Positions 33,696 through 43,576 are shown, counted from the first letter of the stretch. The stretch is 64,000 nt of DNA from Bacteroidota bacterium (GCA_023391415.1 JAEWAY010000003.1:62001-126000), one strand, 5' to 3'. Notes: generated from the sequence alone by a model not told the origin. Program-made: numbers and translations.

Positions 33696-35322
33696 ATGAT
33701 AAAAAATAATAATAAAGCCGGGCTTCTTTATGTATGCCTTGTCTTGTTCTTTCCGGTCTTACCTGTTTTGTTTACAGCTTTTTGTCTCAGGATTCCATCG
33801 TTTCCACGCAGATAAAGCGATTGGGTTTTATAGTATGGGGGTTGTCCTTTTCCGCGATTCTGGCATTTTTGTTTTCACCTCGCCTGTTATTGTATCTCCT
33901 TATTCCGGTCGTGGCTTTGGCATGTCTGGAAATTTACATCGTCTATATTATTCGTTCAGCCTCTGAAGAAGGGATGATTATATTAGTATTGGAAACGAAT
34001 TTCGGCGAAGCGCTTGAGATTGTATTGGCTAACAGGTTATACTTAATCGCTTCGGTAGTCTATATCGGTTTATATATTTATTTACTGTTTAAGATTCCCT
34101 TATCGTTCCGGTTAACGCTAAAAACGAGATTATCGCTTCTATTCATATTTTTGATTGTACAGAGTGGCATATTATTGAGGGATTTATATATAGCGTGGAG
34201 GCTGCCCGCCAAGAAGTCGCGTTTCGAGTATGTCAGTTTTGTCTATTGGAAAAAATCCAGAAAACATTCCCATTAAACTGGATGTATAATTCAATCAACT
34301 ATATCGGGAAAAGGAAACAGTTGGATGAATATAGAAAGACTATTAAAGATTTTTCTTTTCATGTGAAAAATCAGGATTCTATCCATAAGAGGAGAGTTAT
34401 CATTATCGTCATAGGAGAGACGGCCAGAAAGCATAATTTTTCATTGTATGGTTATGAACGTGAAACCAATCCGCGATTGGGAAAAGAATCTCGCCTGATC
34501 CAGATGAATAACGCGGAAACTCCTTATAATAATACGATGATGGCCTATACGGTTTTTTTATCCCGGGCCACTCCTGATAATTTTGACCGGTATTTGAAAG
34601 AGCCTTCGATTATTAAAGCGTTTTCAGAGGCTGGTTTTTATACAGCTTATATAAGCAATCAGAGTTTGACCTATGGGACTATTTACCAGGCATATGCCGA
34701 ACAGGCGGATACACTTTTAGATTTATATACATCCATGACGATGCACTCTACGGATGAACGTATTATTCCTGTTTTCGCGGAAACTCTTCAACACTTTCAG
34801 GATCGGGATCTTTGTATAATTATCCATTCAATTGGAAGTCATTTCAGATATAATCTCCGATATCCAAAGCGTTTTGACCATTTTACTCCATCTATAGGCG
34901 ATGATCTGGATCTCGCCTTTATTAGTGAAAAACAACGGGAAGAGCTGATAAACGCCTATGACAACTCCATCTTGTTTACGGATTATTTTCTTGCCGAATT
35001 GATTAATGAGCTGAATAAAGATACGGTCTCCGCCAGTTTGCTGATGTACGCTTCCGATCATGGAGAAAATATCTTTGACGATGAAAATAAAAAGTTCGCG
35101 CATGGCGGCCCTAATCCCAGTCGTTTTGAATTGGAAATTCCACTTTTCTTTTGGAGATCGGAGCAATATGATCAGCTATTTCCGGAAAAGGTTGAAAACC
35201 TGAAAGCGAATCGGGATAAACCGGTCAATACCGCTCATTTCTTCCCCACTATTCTGGATTTATCGGGTATCGTAATTGAATCGGAAGGCGAAGTGAAAAG
35301 CTTCGCTCAGCCTGATTTTTAG
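33696..35322 (+). pseudogene. Phosphoethanolamine transferase (EptA-like) broken by two frameshifts
   Basis: The gene would encode a lipid A phosphoethanolamine transferase: hydrophobic N-terminal half with several TM helices and a periplasmic sulfatase-fold domain with the nucleophile Thr in GETARKHNFSLYGYE, IGSHFRYNLRYP, and ASDHGEN. It is read in three frames. Frame one (ATG 33696) must shift at a T5 run (33779-33783), and the second frame must shift at an A6 run (34250-34255); adding one base in each run restores one frame of 542 residues, the normal family length. Pseudogene, phase-variable gene or sequencing error are all possible; no canonical frameshift heptamer is seen. Confidence 0.8.
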
Positions 35323-35909
35323 CTGTTGACAATATAGTCTTTAAGCGACTCCCTGGCTTGATTGATCTTGCTTTTGGGAATAAGAAGGTTTAATTCACAA
35401 TGATCCGTGTAGTTCGAGGAAATAATTTCCGCCCCGATTCTGACGATCAGCGCCTGGAGATAGCTGGTATTTTCATAACTGAATTGAATAAGCAGCGGCT
35501 CCGTTTCCATTTTTTCCACACGGGACGCGCTGTGCAGACAGTCCCGCGCCGCTTCCCGGTACGCGGTGATCAATCCGCTTTTTCCAAGCTTGACGCCTCC
35601 AAAATACCGTACCACAATGACCAGAATATTGGTGAAACCGGAGGCTCGGATTTCGTGGAGAATAGGATCGCCAGCCGTATGAGGGGGCTCGCCCGCGTCG
35701 CTTGAATTATAAATGTTTCTGTCCTTGCCAAGCGTGTAGGCGTAGCAAATATGGCGGGCGTCGTAGTATTTCTTGCGGTATTCTTGTAAAATCTCCCGGA
35801 TTTCCGTTTCGGCGTTTACCGGTAGCGCGTAAGCCAGAAACTTGCTTCCTTTTTCCTTATACAAACCTTCCGCCTGACCGGCAATGGTGATATACCGATC
35901 GTCACTCAT
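35319..35909 (-). CDS. YigZ/IMPACT family protein
   Basis: The 196-residue protein belongs to the UPF0029/IMPACT family: KEKGSKFLAYALPV (about 17-30), HICYAYTLG (about 54), SDAGEPPHTAGDPILHEI (about 71-88) and VVRYFGGVKLGKSGLITAYREAA (about 99-121, split motif). Bacterial YigZ binds nucleic acid and may act in translation or nucleotide metabolism; the exact role is unsettled. It overlaps the upstream TPR gene by 8 bases and its end overlaps the convergent eptA-like remnant by 4 bases. Confidence 0.9.
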   Translation of the reverse strand: MSDDRYITIAGQAEGLYKEKGSKFLAYALPVNAETEIREILQEYRKKYYDARHICYAYTLGKDRNIYNSSDAGEPPHTAGDPILHEIRASGFTNILVIVVRYFGGVKLGKSGLITAYREAARDCLHSASRVEKMETEPLLIQFSYENTSYLQALIVRIGAEIISSNYTDHCELNLLIPKSKINQARESLKDYIVNS

Positions 35910-37047
35910 ACTTATTCAGATAGTTTTTGGCTTCTCGCATGAGCGAAAGATAATCTGTTTCTTCCAGACACTTCTTGTAGGCTTCTCGGGCTTTCTCCTT
36001 TTCTCCCAATACATGATATACTCTCCCTAACCCGGCGTAGCATTGTCCGGTAAAGTCCCCTACGGGAAACTCGCAACTCCGCGCGGCCTGGATACCCTGA
36101 TTGTAGTAGTTTCTGGCCTTCTCCGGATTGTTAAAATACTTTTCGTGAAGCAGACCGTAATAGGTATACGAGGCGATTTTGCCAACCAACGCGTTGGATT
36201 TGTATAAGTCGTAAGCGATATGTTCCGCTTCCTTGTATTGACGGTTGCCAATAAGAGCTTCACAGTAATTGATTTTGAAATAAATATTGTTTGGAAACTC
36301 TCTGACAAGCTGACTGCCATAGATGATGGATTTGGCGTAATCTTCTTCGTAGCGCAGATAGATGTGGGATAGATAATAAGTGGCTTCCGTCCGGCTCAAT
36401 ACACCCAGGCGGCTGCATTTGTCCATGAGTTCGAGACCTCTGATTTTATTGCCTTTCATAAAGAAGAACATGAAAGGTTTAAACACCGGGTGGTTTTCAG
36501 GATATTGCACTACATAGTAATTATATAGCCCGACGGGAAGATTGAAGTCCATGAGCTGGTCTTTCCACACATCAGCCTTTTTGATCAGATAGTACGCTTT
36601 TCGGGCTTCGTTGACAGACTTCAACGTCTCATTGGTTTGGGCGTAATACAACGCGATGGAAGCCCTGCCGGCAAGGGTAAAGAATATACCCTCCGGATCG
36701 TCGCTGTTCTTTTCAAGCAGCTTTGCCGCCTTTTTTACAGCTTCTTCGAGATAATTCAGATTCTCTTTACCTCTTTTCGCGAAGGAATTGTCGTACATCA
36801 TTTCCCAGTTCAGACTCATGGAGTTGAGCAGGTCGTAAGCTGGATGGTCCGGATACTTCTGTTTTACTTTTAAAAAATACTTTTCAGCTTCTCCAAATTC
36901 AAGGTTGTACATTTTTTCAAGTCCCCGGCTGATCGTCTCCCGGGTTTCCTTATCGTCAAGCATGGCAGCCTGGGTATATCCCTGATTACTTATAAGAAGA
37001 ATCATCGAGACGAATAAGAATATGGAAAAACTAATAGAGGCGCGCAT
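35902..37047 (-). CDS. Exported tetratricopeptide-repeat protein
   Basis: A 381-residue protein with a signal peptide (about 1-25, ending GYTQA) and TPR-like helices throughout: GLEKMYNLEFGEAEKYFLKV (about 41-60), a run of further helix pairs (RYEEDYAKSIIYGSQLVREF; RQYKEAEHIAYDL) and a final YHVLGEKEKAREAYKKCLE near the C-terminus. The family is widespread in Cytophagales but unassigned. TPR proteins usually scaffold protein complexes; the location is probably the periplasm. It overlaps the yigZ-like gene by 8 bases. Confidence 0.85.
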   Translation of the reverse strand: MRASISFSIFLFVSMILLISNQGYTQAAMLDDKETRETISRGLEKMYNLEFGEAEKYFLKVKQKYPDHPAYDLLNSMSLNWEMMYDNSFAKRGKENLNYLEEAVKKAAKLLEKNSDDPEGIFFTLAGRASIALYYAQTNETLKSVNEARKAYYLIKKADVWKDQLMDFNLPVGLYNYYVVQYPENHPVFKPFMFFFMKGNKIRGLELMDKCSRLGVLSRTEATYYLSHIYLRYEEDYAKSIIYGSQLVREFPNNIYFKINYCEALIGNRQYKEAEHIAYDLYKSNALVGKIASYTYYGLLHEKYFNNPEKARNYYNQGIQAARSCEFPVGDFTGQCYAGLGRVYHVLGEKEKAREAYKKCLEETDYLSLMREAKNYLNKYE

Positions 37048-37461
37048 ATAAATAGGCGTAAATCAATAACAGGGAGATATCAGCCAATGCCATGCCAGTA
37101 GTCGATCCGGAATGTTTTTTTCATGGAATATATCCTCCGCGAAGATCGAAGTTACAGCGATAATTCCAATATTCGATATGTCGAAAACGCGCGCTATCAT
37201 CGGAAAATTATACAGATACAAGAAGAGTAATTTTCTAGTAGTGAATAAGAACACGCGGGGAGTTCATCGTGGCTACTGCTGAAAAAAACAAATATCCGGT
37301 TACCCCATATCCGAAAAATGACGAACAACCATGAAACAAGTAAAATGGTGATCAGTATAAGGAAAGAATACCTTGCTGAAAATTTAGAGGTTATACATAA
37401 TATATCCCTTTAAATAATGGTGATCGCGGGTCGCTTGCTTATAATTCATTAATTTTGCCTC
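37048..37461. other. Intergenic region, no gene seen
   Basis: AT-rich spacer between divergent genes. The short frames here have no recognisable content. A TAATTTTG box (37450-37457, exact TAnnTTTG) ends only 4 bases before the ATG at 37462 and lacks a good upstream TTTG. Confidence 0.4.
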
Positions 37462-37860
37462 ATGGATGTTCCGGCTTTGATCGATTTTCCGGTATTTAAT
37501 TCTGGTCATGCTGGCCGCCTTTCTTTCGCGGAAGCCGGTGATCTGATTCCTTTTCCCATAAAGAGGGTATATTGGATCTATGAAACGGAAAGCGATACGC
37601 TTCGGGGCGATCACGCGCATAGGACGGGAACTCAGGTACTGATCGCCTTTGGCGGCAGCATAGCGATTGAGCTTATCAATCGTCAGGGCGAGAAAAGTCA
37701 TTTTAGGCTGGATAGACCAGATAGGGGACTCTTGATCCCCTGTGATTATTGGCGCAAAGTTGTCATGTCTAAAAATAGCGTTCTGCTTAGTTTCGCCTCG
37801 GAATCATACGATCCGCGAAATTATATCACCGATTATGACGTGTTTATAAATGCCCTTTGA
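37462..37860 (+). CDS. dTDP-sugar 3,4-ketoisomerase-like cupin (FdtA/QdtA/WxcM type)
   Basis: The 132-residue protein is a small cupin with the family motif LRGDHAHRTGTQVLIAFGG (His residues at about 51-53) and the terminal YDPRNYITDYDVF. Relatives isomerise dTDP-4-keto-6-deoxyglucose to the 3-keto sugar for amino-sugar synthesis. No rfbA/rfbB or sugar aminotransferase lies nearby, so the substrate must come from elsewhere, or this cupin serves another step. Its 3' end overlaps the next gene by 11 bases, making a three-gene unit with the acyltransferase-like and glycosyltransferase genes. Confidence 0.82.
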   Translation: MDVPALIDFPVFNSGHAGRLSFAEAGDLIPFPIKRVYWIYETESDTLRGDHAHRTGTQVLIAFGGSIAIELINRQGEKSHFRLDRPDRGLLIPCDYWRKVVMSKNSVLLSFASESYDPRNYITDYDVFINAL

Positions 37861-38788
37861 AATTATTAAGAAACTTTCAGGTAGGGAGAAAAGAAGAAGG
37901 TACGATCCTTTTATTTTCAATAAGGCCGAGTATCACGGTTTATGGAAGGCTCAAAGAACGCTTTCGTTTTATTTACTGGACAAAGCGTCTCTGAATATAT
38001 ACGCGGAAATACATTTTGTTTTGGAAGATGGAGTCCTGATTTCCCTCCCCAAGGCGTCTTTCGGGTCTTTTCAGTTTTCGGATGATATTACTGATCAGTG
38101 GCTTGCCTGGTTTCTTGATCAGATCGAACAGGAATTGCGGGAACTGACTATCGACAGAGTCCTGATCCGCGCTTATCCTGACGCTTACGCTCCGGTCAAC
38201 GCTTCACGGCAATCTCGCTTGCTGAAAGAGCATGGGTATCATAGAGCGTATACGGATACCAGTTTTCATATTGATCTCACGAAAGATTTTGCAGGAGGAC
38301 TGAAAGAGTCCGAGTTTGCTCGTTTGAGATCCTTGAAAAACAAAGGCTTCATGGCGGAGTTGTGGGAGCGGCCTGATCCGGAGGAGGTATACCGGTTATT
38401 GCTCTCGTCAAGAAAGGCCAGAGGATATCCCATGACAATGGCTCCGGACGACTTCGCTCGCGTGTTCGATAGGTCGCCATCCATTTACAAGGCTTTTAGA
38501 GTTATATCGGGTGATTGTATGGTAGCGGCGGGAGTGACCGTGCATGTCAATGACCGGATACTTTATAGTTTCTATGTAGGTGAATCGCCCGGATACCGGA
38601 AATACAGTCCGGTAGTTGGACTCATCGCTTCGATGGCGCGATATGGTTTGGAGAGGGGTTATTCCTTGTTCGACCTTGGTATCGCTACTGACAAGGGGGC
38701 GCTTAATGAAGGATTAGCCCGGTTTAAGATAAATATGGGAGGGATACCTTCCGATAAGCCTATGTTTGAGAAAAAGCTAAATAGCTAG
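37850..38788 (+). CDS. FemAB/GNAT-like acyltransferase
   Basis: A 312-residue protein with two related alpha/beta halves as in FemAB-type acyltransferases and related GNAT enzymes. Visible segments are FNKAEYHGLWKAQRTLSFY (about 24-42), IDRVLIRAYPDAYAPVNAS (about 100-118), a C-terminal VAAGVTVHVNDRILYSFYVG (about 224-243) and SLFDLGIATDKGALNEGLARFK (about 281-302), where acyl-CoA or aminoacyl binding occurs in the family. It likely adds an acyl or amino-acid group to an activated sugar in the same pathway as the preceding cupin. Specific donor unknown. Confidence 0.7.
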   Translation: MPFEIIKKLSGREKRRRYDPFIFNKAEYHGLWKAQRTLSFYLLDKASLNIYAEIHFVLEDGVLISLPKASFGSFQFSDDITDQWLAWFLDQIEQELRELTIDRVLIRAYPDAYAPVNASRQSRLLKEHGYHRAYTDTSFHIDLTKDFAGGLKESEFARLRSLKNKGFMAELWERPDPEEVYRLLLSSRKARGYPMTMAPDDFARVFDRSPSIYKAFRVISGDCMVAAGVTVHVNDRILYSFYVGESPGYRKYSPVVGLIASMARYGLERGYSLFDLGIATDKGALNEGLARFKINMGGIPSDKPMFEKKLNS

Positions 38789-38791
38789 GAG

Positions 38792-39733
38792 ATGAGACCA
38801 TTGGTAACTGTGATCGCGCTTTGCCACAATCATGAAGACTATGTGGAAGAAGCTTTGAGATCCGTTTTTCTGCAATCCTATCCATATGTGGAAATAATCG
38901 TGGTAGATGACGCCAGCCAGGATGGTAGTTCCGAAATTATTCAAAGGCTTATACGGGAACGTCAGGATAATACGCGTTTTTTGTCTTTTGAGAGGAATAT
39001 AGGCAACTGCAAGGCGTTTAACGAAGCGCTTAAGCAGGCGAATGGGACTTTCATCGTCGATTTCGCGACGGACGATGTCATGTTGCCGGATATGCTGAAA
39101 GAGATGGTGGAAGCGTTTGAAGGCTTGCCCGATCAATATGGCCTGGTCTTTTCCAACGCGGAATATATCGACGACCAAGGCGTGTTTCTGAAAAATCATT
39201 TTAAAGCGGACGAGATTGTGCCGTATGGCGACGTATATCGGGAAGTGGTTAAAAGATATTTTATCGCCCCTCCCGCCATGATGTCGCGAAAAAGTATGCT
39301 TGAGACGCTGGGTGGCTATGATGAAACGCTGGCCTATGAAGATTTTGATTTATGGATAAGGGCGGCCAGAAATTTTTCTTTTTACTATATGGACCAGCTT
39401 ACTATTCGAAAACGAATACATTCGAAAGCATTGTCCAATAGTTTTTATTCCAGCAAGTCTGGTTTGCAGGAGTCCACTTATCGGGTCTGCGAAAAAATAA
39501 AGTGGCTCAACCGGAGCGAAGAAGAAAATAGGGCTTTGCGGTATCGGGCGCGGTATGAAATGAGGGTCGCCTGTCTTACAGGTAACTTTGATCTGTTTTA
39601 TTCTTATAGAGATCTCGTATCGGGGAGAGGAGCGTCTATTGAAGAACGCTTTCTGGCCTTTTTGGCCTTTGTACGGCTGGATTTAAGTGTACTATACCGG
39701 TTCGCTCGCCGTATCAGGATATTTATTTCTTAA
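38792..39733 (+). CDS. Family 2 glycosyltransferase
   Basis: A 313-residue soluble GT-A enzyme: VTVIALCHNHEDYVEEALRS (about 5-24), VVDDASQDGSSEII (about 37-50), VDFATDDVML (about 90-99, DXD-type metal site) and YDETLAYEDFDLWIRA (about 177-192, catalytic base region). An AGGAG sequence stands just before the ATG at 38792. It follows the acyltransferase-like gene by three bases and overlaps the convergent flippase gene by 11 bases. It probably adds a sugar to an LPS or capsule unit. Confidence 0.9.
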   Translation: MRPLVTVIALCHNHEDYVEEALRSVFLQSYPYVEIIVVDDASQDGSSEIIQRLIRERQDNTRFLSFERNIGNCKAFNEALKQANGTFIVDFATDDVMLPDMLKEMVEAFEGLPDQYGLVFSNAEYIDDQGVFLKNHFKADEIVPYGDVYREVVKRYFIAPPAMMSRKSMLETLGGYDETLAYEDFDLWIRAARNFSFYYMDQLTIRKRIHSKALSNSFYSSKSGLQESTYRVCEKIKWLNRSEEENRALRYRARYEMRVACLTGNFDLFYSYRDLVSGRGASIEERFLAFLAFVRLDLSVLYRFARRIRIFIS

Positions 39734-40994
39734 AAAATCGTCCCGGAGATAGCTCTTTTCTTAATAGCGACCAATCCTGGCTATCGGGTATAAATCGGGA
39801 AAAGGATTCTTTTTCTATCCTGAGAAAAATACCAAGCAATACCAGTGATGAACATAAATAGGACAAGCTGGTAGTAAGACCGGATCCGGTCAGGGGAGAG
39901 GAGGGAATCAGCCATAGCCCGATGACGATGGTAACCAATAGTCCGGAAAAGGCTCCGAGCATGTTGTATTGGTATCGGCCGGTCCCGGAAAAGTAATGTG
40001 AAAGTACCTTACTGAAATTATAGAGCAGGATACCGGGAGCCAGAGCGCGTATGGCGTAGGTCATATCCCCAAATTCCGCTCCGAATACAAGTTTGTACAG
40101 TCCCGGGGGAAGCAGGCAAAGGATGAGGACGGGAATGGTGGTAAACAAAAATGAAACCTTGCATAAGCCGATTGTCAGGTTCTTGTTGTCCAGATTGTTG
40201 TCGGAGTTGGCGATAGACGCGTACTGCACCAGGTTGACGCTGTTGGTAAAAATCCAGACCGACTCCGCGATGGACGCGCTGTTGGAATAAATTCCGATTT
40301 CGGCGCTGGTCCAGTAGATCCCAAGTATATAATAGCTGGCCCGATAGTTTAGAAATTGGGCTATGTTGGCGAACTGGTTCAGGCTCCCCAATTGAAAAGC
40401 CGCTCGTATCGGGATTCCGATAGCTTTCAGGTCAGGCCTGTTTTTTTGTTTGGGTAGCCAATACAGACTAAGGAGGAAAGTGATTATACTGGATATGTAT
40501 AATCCGATAATATACGCGTATACCGACTTTTCGTCAAGCGTGTACAAAAGCGAGCCGGCCACGATCACGCAAATGCCGATCTGAATTAGTCTGCCAAGAT
40601 TAAACAGCCTGATTTTTTCATTGGAGAGCAGTATAAACAGGTTGATACAGAAGAGGGCCTGCAAGAAGGCGATCAATACCGTATGAATGATATATGGCTC
40701 CGGAAGAACAGGGTATAAATGGAGTCCCAAATAAGCCAGCGCGGAAATGAAAAAGGCCCAGATATACGAGACTGCCAGCAGAGAAGGGAGGTTGTGTCTG
40801 GGCGCGAGATAGACGAGCGATGATCCGCCCACGAAGTCGCAGAAAAGAATAATGATGGTTATGGTCGTCAATATCAGGCTGGCCTCGCCTTTCCCTTCGG
40901 CTCCAAGATGCTGGGAAAGCAATATGATGAGCGCGAAGCTGAGCAGCGCGGTAAGCAATTTGGTGGAAAATGTGCCTAATATACTCTTTATCAT
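39723..40994 (-). CDS. Polysaccharide flippase (Wzx-like, MVF/MATE family)
   Basis: A 423-residue, highly hydrophobic protein with about twelve transmembrane helices, starting MIKSILGTFSTKLLTALLSFALI and an LSQHLGAEGKGEASLIL segment at about 30-46, which is typical of the oligosaccharide flippase group. It would move undecaprenyl-linked glycan units across the inner membrane. The ATG at 40994 places the first helix correctly; a longer frame upstream overlaps rsgA. It converges on the glycosyltransferase gene, so both belong to one surface-glycan cluster. Confidence 0.87.
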   Translation of the reverse strand: MIKSILGTFSTKLLTALLSFALIILLSQHLGAEGKGEASLILTTITIIILFCDFVGGSSLVYLAPRHNLPSLLAVSYIWAFFISALAYLGLHLYPVLPEPYIIHTVLIAFLQALFCINLFILLSNEKIRLFNLGRLIQIGICVIVAGSLLYTLDEKSVYAYIIGLYISSIITFLLSLYWLPKQKNRPDLKAIGIPIRAAFQLGSLNQFANIAQFLNYRASYYILGIYWTSAEIGIYSNSASIAESVWIFTNSVNLVQYASIANSDNNLDNKNLTIGLCKVSFLFTTIPVLILCLLPPGLYKLVFGAEFGDMTYAIRALAPGILLYNFSKVLSHYFSGTGRYQYNMLGAFSGLLVTIVIGLWLIPSSPLTGSGLTTSLSYLCSSLVLLGIFLRIEKESFSRFIPDSQDWSLLRKELSPGRFFKK

Positions 40995-41028
40995 CAGTGC
41001 CGATTCGTGAAACGCGCCGAGCGCGATT

Positions 41029-41946
41029 TTAACGATAGCTGTCTTTTTCTTCCAGCATCCCCAGATAGTTGTAGTACCTGCTTTCATGGATGTCGCCTTC
41101 GTTCACGCTCGCTTTGACCGCGCATCCTGGCTCATTGACATGCAGGCAATTGTTAAATCGGCAATCGCCGATCAAGGCTCGCATTTCAGGGAAGTAATGA
41201 GCGATCTCTTCTTTTTCCATATCTATCAGTCCCAGTTCCTTAATGCCAGGCGTATCAATAATGAAGGTGTCGCTGTCCAGCCTGAACATCTGGGCGAACG
41301 TGGTTGTATGGGTTCCTTTATCCGAAAAAGCGGAAATTTCACCGGTTTTTAGGTGTAGTTCAGGAGCGATCCGGTTAATGACAGAGCTTTTGCCAACGCC
41401 CGAATGACCGGATAAGAGGGTTTTCCCGCCTTTTAGCACGGCGCGCAGGTGTTCGGTGTTTTCTCCGGTTAAGGCTGAGCAATGAATTACCTCTTCGCAT
41501 AGGGACTGATAAAGATCTGTAAGCGCGTCCCTGATTTCCATCTCGTCATCGTTCAGCAAGTCCGTCTTGTTAAAAACCAGTATGACCGGAATTCGGAAAG
41601 CCTCGGCTGAAATCAGGAACCGGTCGATAAATCCGGTAGAAGTACGGGGACTGGAAATGGTAACGACCAGCATGGCCTGATCGATATTGGCGGCGAGCAA
41701 ATGCGCGTGCGCGGTTTTGCGCGGCGATTTTCGCAGGATATAGTTCAGCCTTGGTAAAATGGAAGTAATGCTGACCGACCCGTCTTCAACCATTTCAAAC
41801 TCGACGATGTCGCCCACCGCGATGGGATTGGTAACTTTCAGATCCTGATTTTTAAACTTGCCTCGCAGACGCGCCTGGTATAGGAGTTCATTTTCTCCCA
41901 ATACGTCATACCACGAGCCTGTCGATTTGGTTACTATTCCTTTCAT
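41029..41946 (-). CDS. rsgA: Ribosome small-subunit-dependent GTPase
   Basis: RsgA is a circularly permuted GTPase that tests late 30S subunits during assembly. The 305-residue protein has an N-terminal OB domain, then G4 NKTD (126-129), G5 CSALTGEN, G1 GHSGVGKSS (180-188), G3 DTPGIKEL (about 237) and a C-terminal zinc motif (CRFNNCLHVNEPGC, about 263-276). The permuted order is the family hallmark. It overlaps waaA by four bases (ATGA) and precedes the flippase gene by 34 bases. Confidence 0.97.
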   Translation of the reverse strand: MKGIVTKSTGSWYDVLGENELLYQARLRGKFKNQDLKVTNPIAVGDIVEFEMVEDGSVSITSILPRLNYILRKSPRKTAHAHLLAANIDQAMLVVTISSPRTSTGFIDRFLISAEAFRIPVILVFNKTDLLNDDEMEIRDALTDLYQSLCEEVIHCSALTGENTEHLRAVLKGGKTLLSGHSGVGKSSVINRIAPELHLKTGEISAFSDKGTHTTTFAQMFRLDSDTFIIDTPGIKELGLIDMEKEEIAHYFPEMRALIGDCRFNNCLHVNEPGCAVKASVNEGDIHESRYYNYLGMLEEKDSYR

Positions 41947-43187
41947 ATATTCAGCAGCGTTTTGGAATAGGCGATGATTTTGTCGCTCGCCCCCGTATTT
42001 CCCCTGACATAACGGGCGGCGACATCGGCTAGTTTCGTTCGTCGCTCCTCGGATTGGTAGAGCGGCTCAAATTGTTTTTCAAAGTCTTTTTGATCGAGTA
42101 CACTATACGCGGCGCCCGCTTTTTTCAGGTCCAGAGCTTCCTTAAACTTGCGGTGGTTAGGGCCGAAAAATAAAGGCAGGCCATAGACCGCCGCTTCCAG
42201 CGTATTGTGCAGTCCTTTGCCAAAAGCTCCACCGATCGCGGCGTAGTCGCCATACGCGTATAGGGACGACAACATGCCGATATTGTCGATAATCAATACC
42301 TGTTGATCCAGCGTGTTTGTTTCATCCGCTTGAGAATAACGGATGCTGGAACCAGCCTCGCGCTCAATCAGAGACAGTATCCCCTCCCGGATTTCATGAG
42401 GAGCTATGATGATTTTCAGATCCGTCCTGGTCAATAGCGGAGGAAGAAAAACCCGGATATCCTCTTCCCAGGCGCTGCCAATGATGAAACACTGACGCTT
42501 CCCCTTGAATCGGGCGGCTATGGGAATTTCCGCGCGCTGGTCCGCTATCTCGACTACACGGTCGAATCGGGTATCGCCGGTGAGCTCCGCGTTGTCGAAT
42601 CCCTGATCTTCAAGTAAACGCAGCGAAGGTTGATCTTGCACAAACAGATGTCTGAATGACTGTAAAACCTCTTTGTATGGCCGGGCGGCAGGCTTAAAAT
42701 AGAGCTGGTTGGGGCGAAAGATGGCTGAAAAAGAGATAGCCGGTATGGACTGACGTCTTAACGAGTCCAGATAATGAAACCAGAATTCGTATTTGACGAA
42801 ATATACGATTGAGGGCGATACGATCCTGACAAACTTTCGGGCGTTGGCCTTCGTGTCCAGCGGGAGGTAAAAGATATGGCGAGCGCCGGTCCAGTTTTTT
42901 CGAACCTCATATCCGGAAGGACTGAAAAAGGTGAGGACGATACTATAGGTTGGAAACGCTCTGGCAAATCGTTCCATGACCGGCCTCGCCTGTTCGAACT
43001 CTCCCAGAGAAGCGCAGTGAAACCAGGCTTTGGGGGAAGCGTCGTCCTGCAATTGATTTTCAATGGTTGAAAAAATAGCCGCGCGACCCCGCAGCCATTG
43101 GCGGGCTTTGGTATTGAATGGAGCGGCTAGCCGGAGCAGCAGATAATATAGTCGGATAGAAAGCGAATAAAATAATCGAAACAACAC
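41943..43187 (-). CDS. waaA: 3-deoxy-D-manno-octulosonic acid (Kdo) transferase
   Basis: WaaA (KdtA) transfers Kdo to the lipid A precursor, an essential step in LPS. The 414-residue GT-B protein has an N-terminal membrane anchor region (YYLLLRLAAPFNTKARQWL), the HCASLGEFEQARPV motif (about 57-70, with the catalytic Glu), FVKYEFWFHYLDSL (about 130-143) and AIGGAFGKGLHNTLEAAVYG (about 315-334). It heads waaA-rsgA. The presence of this gene confirms an LPS-bearing organism. Confidence 0.95.
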   Translation of the reverse strand: MLFRLFYSLSIRLYYLLLRLAAPFNTKARQWLRGRAAIFSTIENQLQDDASPKAWFHCASLGEFEQARPVMERFARAFPTYSIVLTFFSPSGYEVRKNWTGARHIFYLPLDTKANARKFVRIVSPSIVYFVKYEFWFHYLDSLRRQSIPAISFSAIFRPNQLYFKPAARPYKEVLQSFRHLFVQDQPSLRLLEDQGFDNAELTGDTRFDRVVEIADQRAEIPIAARFKGKRQCFIIGSAWEEDIRVFLPPLLTRTDLKIIIAPHEIREGILSLIEREAGSSIRYSQADETNTLDQQVLIIDNIGMLSSLYAYGDYAAIGGAFGKGLHNTLEAAVYGLPLFFGPNHRKFKEALDLKKAGAAYSVLDQKDFEKQFEPLYQSEERRTKLADVAARYVRGNTGASDKIIAYSKTLLNI

Positions 43188-43545
43188 GGAGGATCAGGTT
43201 TGAACGAATCAGCGATATTTGGGATAACCTTCAATATTACATTTTATTTTCCTAAAAAGAGGACAAAGAAGATGGTTTTTGAAAAAGATTGATGATAGAG
43301 AATCATGCTTGTCACGGAGGAAGCAGGTAATCGGTTATATGTAATAAATGGGTGTCTTATAGTATAAGAAAGAATCTTACATCGTGGCTAAATGGGCATA
43401 TAAGAGACTATGTCCTCGTAGTTATACAAGCGATTTTATATAATAAAAAAAAAGGCGCCACATACGGTGATTAACGTATTTTGTTGCTTTTTTTATTGTA
43501 TTTATTTGTGATTCTAATAATTGTAGAATAAAAATTTATTTTCGC
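43188..43545. other. Intergenic region, no gene seen
   Basis: AT-rich region between the divergent waaA and mini-lipoprotein genes. No tRNA, ORF or strong repeat. A run of A followed by GGCGCC and a T-run at about 43445-43497 could form a weak structure. Confidence 0.35.
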
Positions 43546-43576
43546 TTGCAATATATTTTTTTTAATATAATCTTTG
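43546..43576 (+). promoter_or_regulatory. Promoter of the Cys-rich mini-lipoprotein gene
   Basis: CTTG (43545-43548), 20 bases, then AATCTTTG (43569-43576): each box is one mismatch from the Bacteroidota TTTG and TAnnTTTG consensus. It predicts a leader of about 80 bases before the ATG at 43660, which is preceded by an A-rich stretch. Confidence 0.5.

Noticed and set aside
34244..34260. Programmed -1 frameshift in the eptA-like gene
   Set aside because: The A6 run is preceded by G, not a canonical X XXY YYZ heptamer, no clear downstream stimulator was seen, and a second shift at 33779 would also be needed.
37063..37254. Minus-strand 63-codon frame in the spacer
   Set aside because: No family features, no promoter, AT-rich background.
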